Positions 26,010 to 35,936 of a DNA stretch of 64,000 bases are shown here, one piece after another. Made by a program: the position numbers and the translations under genes. Source of the DNA: Peribacillus asahii (GTDB taxonomy: Bacteria > Bacillota > Bacilli > Bacillales > DSM-1321); contig NZ_CP026095.1 of assembly GCF_004006295.1 (NCBI RefSeq), positions 4,453,501 through 4,517,500 of the forward strand. Direction: 5' to 3'. The notes beneath the pieces are model-generated. The model saw only the letters and a list, made by a program, of their open reading frames with translations, did not search any database and had not been told where the DNA came from. How positions within the stretch are numbered: position 1 is the stretch's first letter; every line of letters begins with the position of its first letter.

Positions 26010-26888
26010 TATTTCACTTTCACCTTCACAACTGAACTTTGGTTCCCAACCTAATCTTTCTCTTTTAATTTTAAGTATGAATTTTTCTTTTGTTTTTTCA
26101 TCTTAATCTTGTACTTTCCTTTTGAATCTGATATTCCTTTGGCAATCACTTTATTTTTAAAATCCAATACTTCTACACTTACATTCGGTTGTGTCATTCC
26201 TGACACATAGGTAGATGTTGACTTAAATTGAACTTTACCTTTAGTGACAGCTTCTCACTGAACTGTACCGCTATTGTCCAGCATCCTTACTTTTGAAGCT
26301 TGTGAGAAAGCCAAATCAGTCAATAGAATCGTGAAATTCTTTATTGAAGGTAAAGAAAATTGGTAATAATCATGATTATAATCTGCATTATTTCGACCTA
26401 AGTAATATTTGTTTAACTTAATCGTATTGGATGATTTTTTATCATTGTTTAATTCCAATTCTGTAAAGCTAGTTGCTTTAAAAATTGGTTTAAATTGATA
26501 CCGACGATTAGCACTATGATTATAATAGTATTCGCCTTTCCTATATGTATAGTTATCTGAAAATTCTGAATTATTATTTTCAAATAATAGGTGACTTTTG
26601 GGATATGTATTGGCAGAGTTATAGTCGAGCCCCGTGGGGAAAAAAGTTACTATTGTTTTTAATCACATTTAGGTTTTTTATCTAATAGTTGAACTTCTGT
26701 AGAATATTCCTTCCTCCTTAAAATCAAATGAAAACTGTCCATTAGAAAGGATTGAAAGTTTGTAATAATCTACATCATCTCGATTATAAATCCGTCCCTG
26801 ATGCAACATATTATACTTAATCATCCTTTACAAATCCCCGTTTATTTTCATCTAAAATGATGTAATCCCAATGACCCTGCATATATAT
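26010..26888 (-). pseudogene. decayed secreted protein gene, 3' part (PPC-like and Ig-like domains)
   Basis: Minus-strand fragments in more than one frame. Near 26640-26830 a reading gives NRDDVDYYKLSILSNGQFSFDF; 26255-26458 gives NNADYNHDYYQFSLPSIKNF; both match the D.DYY.F style of PPC domains also seen in the 8931 protease. After an in-frame TGA at 26255 the same frame continues to about 26044 as an Ig-like unit (VSGMTQPNVSVEVLDFKNKV, then ISDSKGKYKIKM) typical of C-terminal repeats in Bacillus secreted proteins. The 5' part lies beyond the IS21 element at 29041-29387. Confidence 0.72.
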
Positions 26889-26990
26889 TGTTAGCAACGG
26901 TGATAAAATCCCTAATAACAACGGTTCCAAATTCCCCTAAAATAACGGAGAATTAGTTTCGATACTAGATAAATCGGAGTGGAGAAACTA

Positions 26991-28223
26991 ATGATCAAGA
27001 TTGGGGAATTTTTTATGATTAGAGAACTATATCAGAAAGGTTGGACCATTACAGCTGTCTCTGAGAAAACAGGCTTTGATCCAAAAACAATACGTAAGTA
27101 CATAAAGCAAGATACACTGCCTTCTAAAAAGAAAGTGGATCGAAAAGGAAGTATACTTGATCCCTATAAACAGTATATTCTTCAAAGAATTAAGGAAGGA
27201 ACCATAAATTGTGCAGTTTTACTAGATGAAATTGAAGCCCTTGGTTATAAGGGGAAAATGACCATCTTAAGGGATTTTGTTAGACCATACAGAGAAAGTC
27301 CTAAGAAACAAGCAACCTTACGGTTTGAGACACCTCCTGGTAAGCAGGCTCAAATGGATTGGGCACATGTAGGTGAATTTGAAGTTGATGGGGAAATGAA
27401 AGAAGTATATGCCTTCGTTATGGTATTGGGCTATTCCCGAATGAAGTATATTGAATTTACAAGCAGCATGGATTTGGAAACACTCATGAAATGTCATATG
27501 AATGCATTTGCATACTTTAATGGAGTACCAGAGCAAATCCTCTACGATAATATGAAAACAGCAGTTACTAAGCATACACCTATTGAAATTCGGTTTAATA
27601 GAAAGTTTGAGGATTTCCTTGCCTACTATGGAATTGTTCCAAAGGCATGTAAACCAAGTAGACCTCAAACTAAAGGAAAAGTGGAGAATGTAGTTGGCTA
27701 TCTCAAGAAGAACTTTATGAAGCGAAGGCATCAGCCGAATTTACATTCATTAAATGAGGATGTTCGAAAGTGGTTGGATAAAACAGCAAATAAAAAACCA
27801 AATGGTACTACAAATGAATCACCATTAAAGAGATTTGAACTAGAACAAAAACATCTAGGAAACTCTAATATGAAACCAGCATTTCCGCTTGCACATTGGG
27901 AAATACGCGAAGTAAGTAGAGACTCCTTTATATCTTATAATGGGAAACGGTATTCTGTTCCGTTCCGATTTGTAGGCCAGAAAGTAAAGGTAAAAGAAAC
28001 ACTTGAGCACCACATTGAAATTTATGATGAATTTGAATGTATAGCTAAGCATCCTATACTAACAGGGAAAACAGAAGTTCATATGAAACTGGAACATTAT
28101 AAAAAAGGATTGAATGAGACAACTACAGGTTTGGCGACCAGTCTCAATCAATCCCCTGATCTTGAAGTGGAACAACGTTCCCTACAAGTGTATGAACAAT
28201 TAGAAGGGAGTGACCTTGGATGA
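26991..28223 (+). CDS. istA: IS21 transposase IstA
   Basis: 410 aa from ATG 26991, which has GTGGAG 6 bases upstream. N-terminal HTH (WTITAVSEKTGFDPKTIRKYIKQ). DDE integrase core with D in QMDWAHVG, D in ILYDNMKTAV and E in TKGKVENVVGYLK. C-terminal Mu-like domain with SYNGKRYSVPFRFVG. No frame breaks, so potentially active. The stop overlaps istB by ATGA. Confidence 0.93.
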   Translation: MIKIGEFFMIRELYQKGWTITAVSEKTGFDPKTIRKYIKQDTLPSKKKVDRKGSILDPYKQYILQRIKEGTINCAVLLDEIEALGYKGKMTILRDFVRPYRESPKKQATLRFETPPGKQAQMDWAHVGEFEVDGEMKEVYAFVMVLGYSRMKYIEFTSSMDLETLMKCHMNAFAYFNGVPEQILYDNMKTAVTKHTPIEIRFNRKFEDFLAYYGIVPKACKPSRPQTKGKVENVVGYLKKNFMKRRHQPNLHSLNEDVRKWLDKTANKKPNGTTNESPLKRFELEQKHLGNSNMKPAFPLAHWEIREVSRDSFISYNGKRYSVPFRFVGQKVKVKETLEHHIEIYDEFECIAKHPILTGKTEVHMKLEHYKKGLNETTTGLATSLNQSPDLEVEQRSLQVYEQLEGSDLG

Positions 28224-28987
28224 GCACTCAACATCTAACTGAACGACTAATAAAAGTTGGATGGCAGCATACTGCAGACCAAATTGAAGGTCTACTAGAA
28301 GATGCCTCTAAAGATAATGTACCATATTCTGAGTTTCTTAACACTATTCTGTTAAACGAAATTCAATACAGAGAATCAGTAGAATTAGAGAAAAGATTAT
28401 TAAAAGCAAAACTTCCATTTCAAAAGACTATTCATGACTTTGAATTTGATTTTCAACCAAGTATTAGTGAAAAGCGCGTTAAGGAAGTTCTAACCTGTCG
28501 GTTTATTGAAAATGGTGACAATGTCTTACTCCTGGGTCCTCCAGGGGTAGGCAAGACCCACCTTTCAGTAGCATTCTCTACAGAAGCAATCATAAAAGGT
28601 TATACCGCCCTCTTTATTAGGGCAGATGATTTCATCAATGAATGTAATAAAGCAGAAAAACAAGGACTCATAAACAGGGTGATAAAACGTTGGAGTAGGC
28701 CAAACATATTGGTTATTGATGAATTAGGTTATTTTCCTTTTGATAATCTAAGTGCAAATATATTCTTTCAGGTTATTTCTAAACGTTATGAACAAGGCAG
28801 ATCTTTGATTATTACATCTAATAAGTCATTTATTGAATGGGGAAAAATATTTGGAGATGAAGTATTAGCAACAGCAATACTAGACCGTCTTCTACATCAC
28901 GCCACTACATTTAATATTAAGGGAGGCTCTTACAGGCTTCGTGAGAAGCAAAAAGCCGGCATTCAGCCAGCTGTCATAAATCGTTGA
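28220..28987 (+). CDS. istB: IS21 helper ATPase IstB
   Basis: 255 aa AAA+ ATPase related to DnaC. Walker A LLGPPGVGKTH (about 108-118), Walker [13 protein letters not shown], sensor region LIITSNKS. It assembles on DNA and stimulates IstA. Ends GIQPAVINR. Complete. Confidence 0.93.
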   Translation: MSTQHLTERLIKVGWQHTADQIEGLLEDASKDNVPYSEFLNTILLNEIQYRESVELEKRLLKAKLPFQKTIHDFEFDFQPSISEKRVKEVLTCRFIENGDNVLLLGPPGVGKTHLSVAFSTEAIIKGYTALFIRADDFINECNKAEKQGLINRVIKRWSRPNILVIDELGYFPFDNLSANIFFQVISKRYEQGRSLIITSNKSFIEWGKIFGDEVLATAILDRLLHHATTFNIKGGSYRLREKQKAGIQPAVINR

Positions 28988-29040
28988 TAATCGGGAATTT
29001 TGTTCCGTTGAAAAAAGGGAATTTTAATCCGTTGTTGACA

Positions 29041-29736
<696 letters not shown>

Positions 29737-29746
29737 CCAGCCGAGC

Positions 29747-29763
29747 GGGGGGGGGGAGGGGGG
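29747..29763 (+). other. G-tract
   Basis: Ten G, one A, six G. Such a run is exceptional in this low-GC DNA and could be a slippage or quadruplex-forming site, or an assembly artefact. Confidence 0.7.
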
Positions 29764-30053
29764 CGGCAGGTCCATTTTTTCTTATAAAGGAGTTACCTCC
29801 AATATACATAAAATCGTTGCTAAACGCAGAAAATAAATTCATGAAGCCTTTATCCCTCATGATTTTCAATTCGGCCGTCAGCCCCAATTCGACTGGGAGA
29901 AGCTAATGTTTTTAAAGGGCGAACACATCGTGTTTTCCGCTTCTGCATTCAGGTTTCCGCAAGCCTTATGCGATTTCTAAGGACATATACCTTCATGGAA
30001 AACAGAAATTGTCTCTAGATAGCTTGTTCATTCATTTAAATTTTAATAAAACA
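29764..30053. other. unassigned region between IS remnant and beta-helix gene
   Basis: About 290 bases with no intact gene. GC is locally higher near 29865-29960. A plus-strand fragment reads QFDWEKLMFLKGEHIVFSAS but ends at stops; it may be a decayed coding remnant. I do not recognise it. Confidence 0.4.
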
Positions 30054-31454
30054 TTACCATGCGTCTACGGCTACTCTATTCCATTTATTTACAGAATAAC
30101 AAACATACATATAATTCCCATCAGCCGACCAATCACCAGGAGTTCCTGTTGCGGTTGCTGAGGCTGGAACACTTACAAAACGAGATATATTTCCCGTTCT
30201 GCCTGCATTATCTCTGAATTTAAGGATATTGTCCGCACCATCGACAAAAACACTATTGTTTACGGTGCTAGCTGTAACAGGAGTAAAAGCAACAGGTATA
30301 AAGAAGTTAAAACGTGATGTTGTTGAATTTATTTCAAAAATATTTTTTGAATCAGTGGCATTTCTCAATCTAAAATAATCCTTCTTATAAACACCTGAAT
30401 CAAACTCGTATGTTTTCCCTGTCGTTGGTCCCTCAGTGTTATCTATTCTTAACCTTCTTGTGAAAGATGAACCAAAAAGTATCGTCCATGAAGTTTGAGC
30501 TTTAGCATGAACAGTAGGATATACAGCCGCATATTGACCCGCTATCCATGTTCCTGTGCTTGATGCTGAATCAATTATTGCAGTATCTCCTTCCCCTTTC
30601 TCAATATAAGGCATAAAATAGACATTAGAATTACCATTATCATAGATTGCCCCTAGTGTATTTTGCGAAGCGTGACAGTTCAAATGTAGAGTATGCCTAG
30701 CTGTATTGTAAAAACCCCATCCACCATTTACTGAGGCATCACATTTATCTAAAGTAATTACATTATTATCTACTCCACCGCTTAAATTGAATCCGTTTGC
30801 TTTATTTCGATAAGCACGTACATTAGACAATTGGCATAAGTTACTATTAACGCCTGTAGAATCTAAATTCACTCCATGTCTTCCAAACCCTTCTATTAGG
30901 ACATTTCTCAAGTTAACCCTATTTGATTCGATTTTTATACCGTCATCGGTACCAGAATCAACTGATTTTGAATATAGACATATATTTGATATTTCAGTAA
31001 AAGCTGCATTATTTGTCATAGGTATGATTCCTGCTACCCCTTCATCAAATTCCAAAACGGTTTTAGAAGTAGAATAATCCAAACCACATCCAGAACCTTC
31101 AAGTATTTTTGTTGAGTTAAATGACAAAGAATTAGATAATCTAAATCTCTTATGAGGAAAAAATATTTTATCTCCTGCATTTATTGCATCTTGAATAGCT
31201 TGCCAGTCATCTGTTACTCCATCCCCTTTCGCATTATATGGGGCTTGAGTAACATCAATCCATCCATTAAGTTTCTTTGCATTATCCGCCAACTTTTCCG
31301 TTAAAAGCTTAATTTCATTAGTACCAGATTCCGTAACTTCCCCAGAATCGCCTCGTTGCAGTATCGTATTTTCACTTACCTTTTTTATTATCCAGCCAAA
31401 AGTAAAAGTGAAAATAGAAAGTAAAAAAAACCGTAATAAGTTCCTTCTTTTCAA
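30054..31454 (-). CDS. beta-helix (pectate-lyase-3 / glycosyl hydrolase 28-like) protein
   Basis: About 466 aa from TTG 31454, which has AAGGAGG 8 bases upstream; the open frame further up has no SD. N-terminal hydrophobic helix (LLRFFLLSIFTFTFGWII) is a signal anchor. Residues about 70-110 carry the N-terminal motif of pectate_lyase_3 / tailspike-type proteins, WIDVTQAPYNAKGDGVTDDW..AIQDAI. Beta-helix rungs follow (VNLRNVLIEGFGRHGVNL..LSNVRAYRNKANGFNLSGG). The C-terminal part resembles phage structural end domains. Next to the exopolysaccharide operon it may modify or degrade that polymer, but this is inference; the cluster is separated by a terminator. Confidence 0.75.
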   Translation of the reverse strand: MKRRNLLRFFLLSIFTFTFGWIIKKVSENTILQRGDSGEVTESGTNEIKLLTEKLADNAKKLNGWIDVTQAPYNAKGDGVTDDWQAIQDAINAGDKIFFPHKRFRLSNSLSFNSTKILEGSGCGLDYSTSKTVLEFDEGVAGIIPMTNNAAFTEISNICLYSKSVDSGTDDGIKIESNRVNLRNVLIEGFGRHGVNLDSTGVNSNLCQLSNVRAYRNKANGFNLSGGVDNNVITLDKCDASVNGGWGFYNTARHTLHLNCHASQNTLGAIYDNGNSNVYFMPYIEKGEGDTAIIDSASSTGTWIAGQYAAVYPTVHAKAQTSWTILFGSSFTRRLRIDNTEGPTTGKTYEFDSGVYKKDYFRLRNATDSKNIFEINSTTSRFNFFIPVAFTPVTASTVNNSVFVDGADNILKFRDNAGRTGNISRFVSVPASATATGTPGDWSADGNYMYVCYSVNKWNRVAVDAW

Positions 31455-31639
31455 AGAATATTCCTCCTTGTGAACGTTTGCCACTTTTGAACACTTTACA
31501 TGGAGCTTCTGCGGATATAACTTATCACAAAGGAACAGGTAGTAGGCTTCGTGCACGAGCCTATCATACCCGCCACTGCATGTAAAACGATGAATATACA
31601 CTAAATAGTGCATATTCTAAATTACCAAACACTACATTT

Positions 31640-31727
31640 TTTAAATGCCAGTGCCACTCTATGACCATTTTTACTGCATATAGTTTAAATTCCTTATCGT
31701 AACTTTTTTCCATACTGGACATCTCAT
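31640..31727 (-). pseudogene. IS3-family OrfA remnant
   Basis: Minus strand reads MSSMEKSYDKEFKLYAVKMVIE, the opening of many IS3 OrfA proteins, then runs into unrelated sequence. No ends are visible. Confidence 0.55.
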
Positions 31728-32133
31728 TCTTATTCGTTCTTCTAATTATACTAGAATCGTTATTTATCGTGCCCATTTCTTAGACTAACATCATGGATTA
31801 CTGTAAGCATTGTTTATTTTTATTAGTTCATCTTTCAAGGTATCTATTGCATTATAATAACAATTGGATTTTTTAAATTGACTTTCCTGTGAAGTAATCT
31901 GTAGAAGGATTGAAACACTCTGTTATACTAAAGGTTTTACCTATATTCAGAATAATTAGGAGTGAATTCCTGGAGTATTTGTACTTTTCTTTAGCAAATC
32001 CCATAGAAAATATCGAAAACTTGCAAGATTCCCTTATATCCTGTGCAACCGTGTTGATTTTAAATGTCTAATAAATAATCGCAACATACCTACCACGCAT
32101 CCCCCAGGCCTATCCTTTTAGAAAAAAATTTAA
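31728..32133. other. AT-rich intergenic region without assigned gene
   Basis: About 400 bases, low GC, no convincing gene or RNA structure. Probably decayed DNA between the IS remnant and the small gene at 32134. Confidence 0.4.
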
Positions 32134-32280
32134 TTAACTCTTTTTAAAACTCCCACTTAATTTAATAGATAGTTCTTCTACTGATTTACTTACTGTTAGA
32201 TTCGGCATAGACCTCCCTTTATTATCAACTGCCTCTTGAAGTAATTGATGAAAAGCCTTCTTGGTTACACTTGATATCAT
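32134..32280 (-). CDS. small 48-aa protein, paralog of the 24456 gene
   Basis: MISSVTKKAFHQLLQEAVDN.. ends VEELSIKLSGSFKKS. Shares the AF.QLL.EA and VEELS.KL pattern with 24456-24608. SD is weak (AGGGA). Sits after the terminator of the exopolysaccharide operon, alone. Confidence 0.6.
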   Translation of the reverse strand: MISSVTKKAFHQLLQEAVDNKGRSMPNLTVSKSVEELSIKLSGSFKKS

Positions 32281-32304
32281 TGTAAGATTTCCCTATATAA
32301 AAAT

Positions 32305-32330
32305 AGAGGGCTATCAACCGATAGCCCTCT
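32305..32330 (-). terminator. terminator at the end of the exopolysaccharide operon
   Basis: AGAGGGCTATC and GATAGCCCTCT form a perfect 11-bp stem with a 4-base loop; on the minus strand it is followed by ATTTTTAT. Confidence 0.82.
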
Positions 32331-32415
32331 CTCACTACATAAAATTAACAATATGTTTTTCACTTATAATAATTGGTAATATATCAATAACCACTATGAT
32401 TTATATACACCAATC

Positions 32416-33582
32416 TCAACTTATTCTTACTTTATTACTATGCACCACATCTAACACCTTATCAATCACACGCTGTTGCTGTTCTTCGGTCATATTTGAT
32501 CCCGAAGGCAAACATAGACCATTTGCAAACAACTTATCTGACACACTTCGTCCTTCTTCATGCATGTAATACTTTTTCCCTTCAAACAACGGTTGCAAAT
32601 GAAGTGGTTTCCAAACTGGACGGGCTTCGATGTTTTCTTCTGCTAAAGCATCAATTAGTTTCATTGGTGATACACCAAGCTCTTCTCGATCGATAGTCAA
32701 CGTTGTCAACCAACGGTTATGTAGTGTACCTTCAAGTTCCGGCATAAAGTTTATACCTTCAATATTACCAAATGCTTCTACATATCGATTAAAAATAGAT
32801 CGTCTTGCTGCTACTCTATCATTCAATACTTCCAACTGTGCTCGTCCAACACCAGCTAAAATATTGCTCATGCGATAGTTATAACCTGCCACACTATGCT
32901 GGTAATGAGGTGCTGGATCCCGTGCTTGTGTAGCTAAAAAACGTGCCTTTTTCAAGGCTGCTTCATCATTGGATACCAGCATCCCACCACCGGACGTAGT
33001 AATAATCTTATTACCATTAAACGAATAAATCCCAAACTTACCAAATGTACCGCTCTTCTTACCTTTGTACTCCGCTCCAAGGGATTCAGCTGCATCTTCA
33101 ATCACTGGCACACTATATCGATTACAGATTGCCATAATTTCATCCATCTTAGCACTTTGTCCATACAAATTCACAACAATAACTGCTTTAGGAAGCTTCC
33201 CTTCATACTCTGCGTCCAAAAGTGCCCGCTCCAATGCTAGAGGTGACATATTCCACGTATCGGGTTCTGAATCAATAAATACCGGCTCTGCTCCCTGATA
33301 CACAATTGGATTCGCACTTGCAATAAACGTTAACGACGAGCAAAATACGACATCACCTTGTTCAACCTCGAGCAATTGCAATGCTAAATGAATTGCAGCT
33401 GTTCCTGAACTTGTAGCAGCTGCGTCACGTACATCTACATAGTCCGAAAGTTCACGCTCAAATTGATCCACATTCGGTCCAAGTGGTGCAATCCAGTTTG
33501 TTTCAAATGCTTCATTAATATACTTTTGCTCATTTCCGCTCATATGAGGAGAGGAAAGGAAAATTCTTGAATAGTTAGACAT
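32416..33582 (-). CDS. epsN: pyridoxal-phosphate sugar aminotransferase (DegT family), EpsN/PglE-like
   Basis: 388 aa of the DegT/DnrJ/EryC1 class. Start region RIFLSSPHMSGNEQKYINEAF. PLP-binding features: ATSSGTAAIHLALQLL (phosphate), EDAAESLGAEYKG, and the Schiff-base Lys in YSFNGNKIITTSGGG. Converts a UDP-4-keto-6-deoxy sugar to the 4-amino sugar, the second step of a bacillosamine-type pathway after the dehydratase at 42061. It lies last in the cluster next to the acetyltransferase and the initiating transferase, the order of B. subtilis epsL-M-N. Confidence 0.88.
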   Translation of the reverse strand: MSNYSRIFLSSPHMSGNEQKYINEAFETNWIAPLGPNVDQFERELSDYVDVRDAAATSSGTAAIHLALQLLEVEQGDVVFCSSLTFIASANPIVYQGAEPVFIDSEPDTWNMSPLALERALLDAEYEGKLPKAVIVVNLYGQSAKMDEIMAICNRYSVPVIEDAAESLGAEYKGKKSGTFGKFGIYSFNGNKIITTSGGGMLVSNDEAALKKARFLATQARDPAPHYQHSVAGYNYRMSNILAGVGRAQLEVLNDRVAARRSIFNRYVEAFGNIEGINFMPELEGTLHNRWLTTLTIDREELGVSPMKLIDALAEENIEARPVWKPLHLQPLFEGKKYYMHEEGRSVSDKLFANGLCLPSGSNMTEEQQQRVIDKVLDVVHSNKVRIS

Positions 33583-33601
33583 ATAATCACCTTTCAGTCT
33601 G

Positions 33602-34219
33602 TTAATTTAAATGCTTTAATACTTTCGCTGGTATTCCCACAGCGGTTACATCATTAGGAATATCCTGAACCACAGTGGCCCCCGCTCCAATTATAGACCA
33701 ATTTCCAACATTTTTCCCCGGTATTATAGTAACTCCTGCCCCAATATGTGTCCCCTCTCCTACCTGTACATTACCGGTTAAAATAGCACCTGGAGAAATG
33801 TGTGCATAGTCTCTAATGTTATTATCATGTTCTATTACAGCTAAAGAATTAATAATTGCATGCTTCCCAATAATAGTATCAGCATTGATTATACTCCCCG
33901 CCATCACAACAGTTCCTTCCGCAATATTTGCAGAAGGACTAATAATAGCTGAGGGGTGAATAAGTGTTGCATAAGTTACACATTCAAGTCTTTCCACTAT
34001 TTTTTTACGAATATGGTTGCTACCAATTGCAATAATAGCTTCAGAAGATTCTAATTTAGAGAACTCAGATATTGGGCCTATCTTAATACCATCTTTCTCG
34101 AAAAGCTCAGTATATTTATCGTCTAAGATAGCAATGATTGTATAAACTCCACTAGCAGAAATAATATCCTGAATAACCTTGCTGTGGCCCCCTTCACCAA
34201 TCACAATAATGGGCTTCAT
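33602..34219 (-). CDS. epsM: sugar O/N-acetyltransferase, EpsM/PglD-like
   Basis: 205 aa. N-terminal Rossmann-like part (IIVIGEGGHSKVIQDII), then left-handed beta-helix with hexapeptide repeats (ISPSANIAEGTVVMAGSI..). Catalytic His in VIEHDN. Typical of NeuD/PglD enzymes, which acetylate UDP-4-amino sugars with acetyl-CoA. Starts immediately after the sugar transferase stop. Confidence 0.87.
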   Translation of the reverse strand: MKPIIVIGEGGHSKVIQDIISASGVYTIIAILDDKYTELFEKDGIKIGPISEFSKLESSEAIIAIGSNHIRKKIVERLECVTYATLIHPSAIISPSANIAEGTVVMAGSIINADTIIGKHAIINSLAVIEHDNNIRDYAHISPGAILTGNVQVGEGTHIGAGVTIIPGKNVGNWSIIGAGATVVQDIPNDVTAVGIPAKVLKHLN

Positions 34220-34220
34220 T

Positions 34221-34823
34221 TTATGCTCCCCGCCCTTTCGAACCTTTAAATTTCTCTATTGTCACATGCCCTGTCTGACTAATCCCTTCAGACTTAAATA
34301 CCTTCAACACTGTCATGAACAAAATCTTTATATCTAACCAAAAAGAGCGGTTCTCCACATACCATACATCCAAATTAAACTTCTCTTCCCACGAAATTGC
34401 ATTCCGACCATTCACCTGCGCCCAGCCTGTTATACCAGGACGAACTTCATGGCGACGTGCTTGTTCTGGAGTATACAAGTCCAAATACTCCATCAGCAAA
34501 GGACGAGGACCGACTAAGCTAATATCACCTTTTAATACATTAAACAGCTGTGGTAACTCATCTAAACTAAGTTTGCGCAACAACTTTCCAAATGATGTCA
34601 AGCGAACATGATCAGGCAGTAGTTCCCCATCTTCATCTCTCTCATCCGTCATAGTTCTAAATTTATACACAAAAAAAGGCTTGCCCTGCAAACCTGGGCG
34701 TTGTTGTTTAAAAATAACAGGTGAACCGAGTTTTAAGCAAATTAGGCAGGCAGTAACCAGAATAACTGGTGACAACATAATCAGTCCCATCAATGAACAC
34801 ACAAAATCAAAGATTCGTTTCAT
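34221..34823 (-). CDS. epsL: initiating phosphoglycosyl transferase, EpsL/PglC-like
   Basis: 200 aa. One N-terminal membrane helix ([22 protein letters not shown]), then the monotopic bacterial sugar transferase core: [43 protein letters not shown] and [14 protein letters not shown]. It loads the first sugar phosphate on undecaprenyl phosphate. The next gene follows by one base. Confidence 0.92.
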   Translation of the reverse strand: MKRIFDFVCSLMGLIMLSPVILVTACLICLKLGSPVIFKQQRPGLQGKPFFVYKFRTMTDERDEDGELLPDHVRLTSFGKLLRKLSLDELPQLFNVLKGDISLVGPRPLLMEYLDLYTPEQARRHEVRPGITGWAQVNGRNAISWEEKFNLDVWYVENRSFWLDIKILFMTVLKVFKSEGISQTGHVTIEKFKGSKGRGA

Positions 34824-34877
34824 TTAAACACCCGCTTTTATCAATTAACTTCATTAGTTTTATACACATTAAGATTT

Positions 34878-35936
34878 TCAATTTTTAATACTACTATCAA
34901 ATTTTTTCTGTAGACTTTCTGAATATCCCTCCGGATTAACCTTCTGCCACTTCCAAGCATCACGACACATATCAGCGAGTGTCTTATCTGCTTTCCATCC
35001 TAGTTCACGCTCCGCCTTATTTGGATTCGCATAACATTCCGCAATATCACCTGGGCGACGTTCAACAATTTGATACGGAATTTTAACACCTGTCACTTTT
35101 TCAAATTCACGTACAACGTCCAATACACTATATCCTGTCCCTGTACCCAGATTATAAGCCTCTACACCTGTTACATTCTTAACTCTTTGCAATGCTTTCA
35201 AATGTCCCATTGCAAGATCAGTAACATGTATATAATCACGAATTCCTGTACCGTCCGGAGTTTCATAATCTCCACCATATACAAGTAACTCATCACGTTT
35301 TCCAATTGCCACTTGTGTAATATATGGCATTAAGTTATTCGGGATTCCATTCGGGTCTTCACCAATTTTACCACTTTCATGAGCACCTAATGGATTAAAG
35401 TAACGAAGCAGCGCAATACTCCAATCTGGATTAGATATATAAACATCTCGTAATATCTCCTCAATCATCAATTTCGTCCTTCCATACGGATTCGTTGAAC
35501 GAAGTGGTACATTTTCCGCAACTGGCACTTGATCTGGTTTTCCATAAACAGTAGCAGATGAACTAAATACCATCTTATGCACATTATACTTCTCCATTAC
35601 TTGACACAGCGTAATCGTACCTCCTATATTATTTTCATAATAATATAGAGGATTCGAAACCGATTCTCCGACAGCTTTTAGCCCAGCAAAATGAATAACT
35701 GCTTCTATTTGATGGTTCTCGAAAACGGTCGACAACCCTATCTCATCACGTAAATCAACTTCATACAAAGGAATCTTCTGACCTGCTAATGACTCCATTC
35801 TACTTATCACTTCCGGCTTACTGTTAGAAAAATTATCGACAACGACGACTTCATAACCCGCTTCCAACAACAAAAGAGCTGTATGACTTCCAATGAAGCC
35901 GGCTCCTCCAGTCACCAATATAGACATCTCTCTCAC
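34878..35936 (-). CDS. galE: UDP-glucose 4-epimerase
   Basis: 352 aa short-chain dehydrogenase fold. NAD motif VTGGAGFIGSHTA, SSSATVYG (Ser), YGRTK (catalytic Tyr/Lys), and RRPGDIAECYANP near the C-terminus. Interconverts UDP-Glc and UDP-Gal (or GlcNAc forms), supplying precursors to this polymer. The start overlaps the stop of the glycosyltransferase gene by 4 bases. Confidence 0.93.
   Translation of the reverse strand: MREMSILVTGGAGFIGSHTALLLLEAGYEVVVVDNFSNSKPEVISRMESLAGQKIPLYEVDLRDEIGLSTVFENHQIEAVIHFAGLKAVGESVSNPLYYYENNIGGTITLCQVMEKYNVHKMVFSSSATVYGKPDQVPVAENVPLRSTNPYGRTKLMIEEILRDVYISNPDWSIALLRYFNPLGAHESGKIGEDPNGIPNNLMPYITQVAIGKRDELLVYGGDYETPDGTGIRDYIHVTDLAMGHLKALQRVKNVTGVEAYNLGTGTGYSVLDVVREFEKVTGVKIPYQIVERRPGDIAECYANPNKAERELGWKADKTLADMCRDAWKWQKVNPEGYSESLQKKFDSSIKN

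Larger units (their letters stand above)
26889..29040 (+). mobile_element. complete IS21-family insertion sequence
   Basis: 2152 bp. Left end TGTTAGCAACGGTGATAAAAT; right end, on the other strand, TGTCAACAACGGATTAAAAT, with a second CAACGG repeat inside each end, as IS21 elements have multiple end repeats. A 5-bp target duplication TATAT flanks it (26884-26888 and 29041-29045), though the sequence there is AT-simple. It encodes IstA and IstB and interrupts a decayed secreted-protein gene. Confidence 0.93.
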
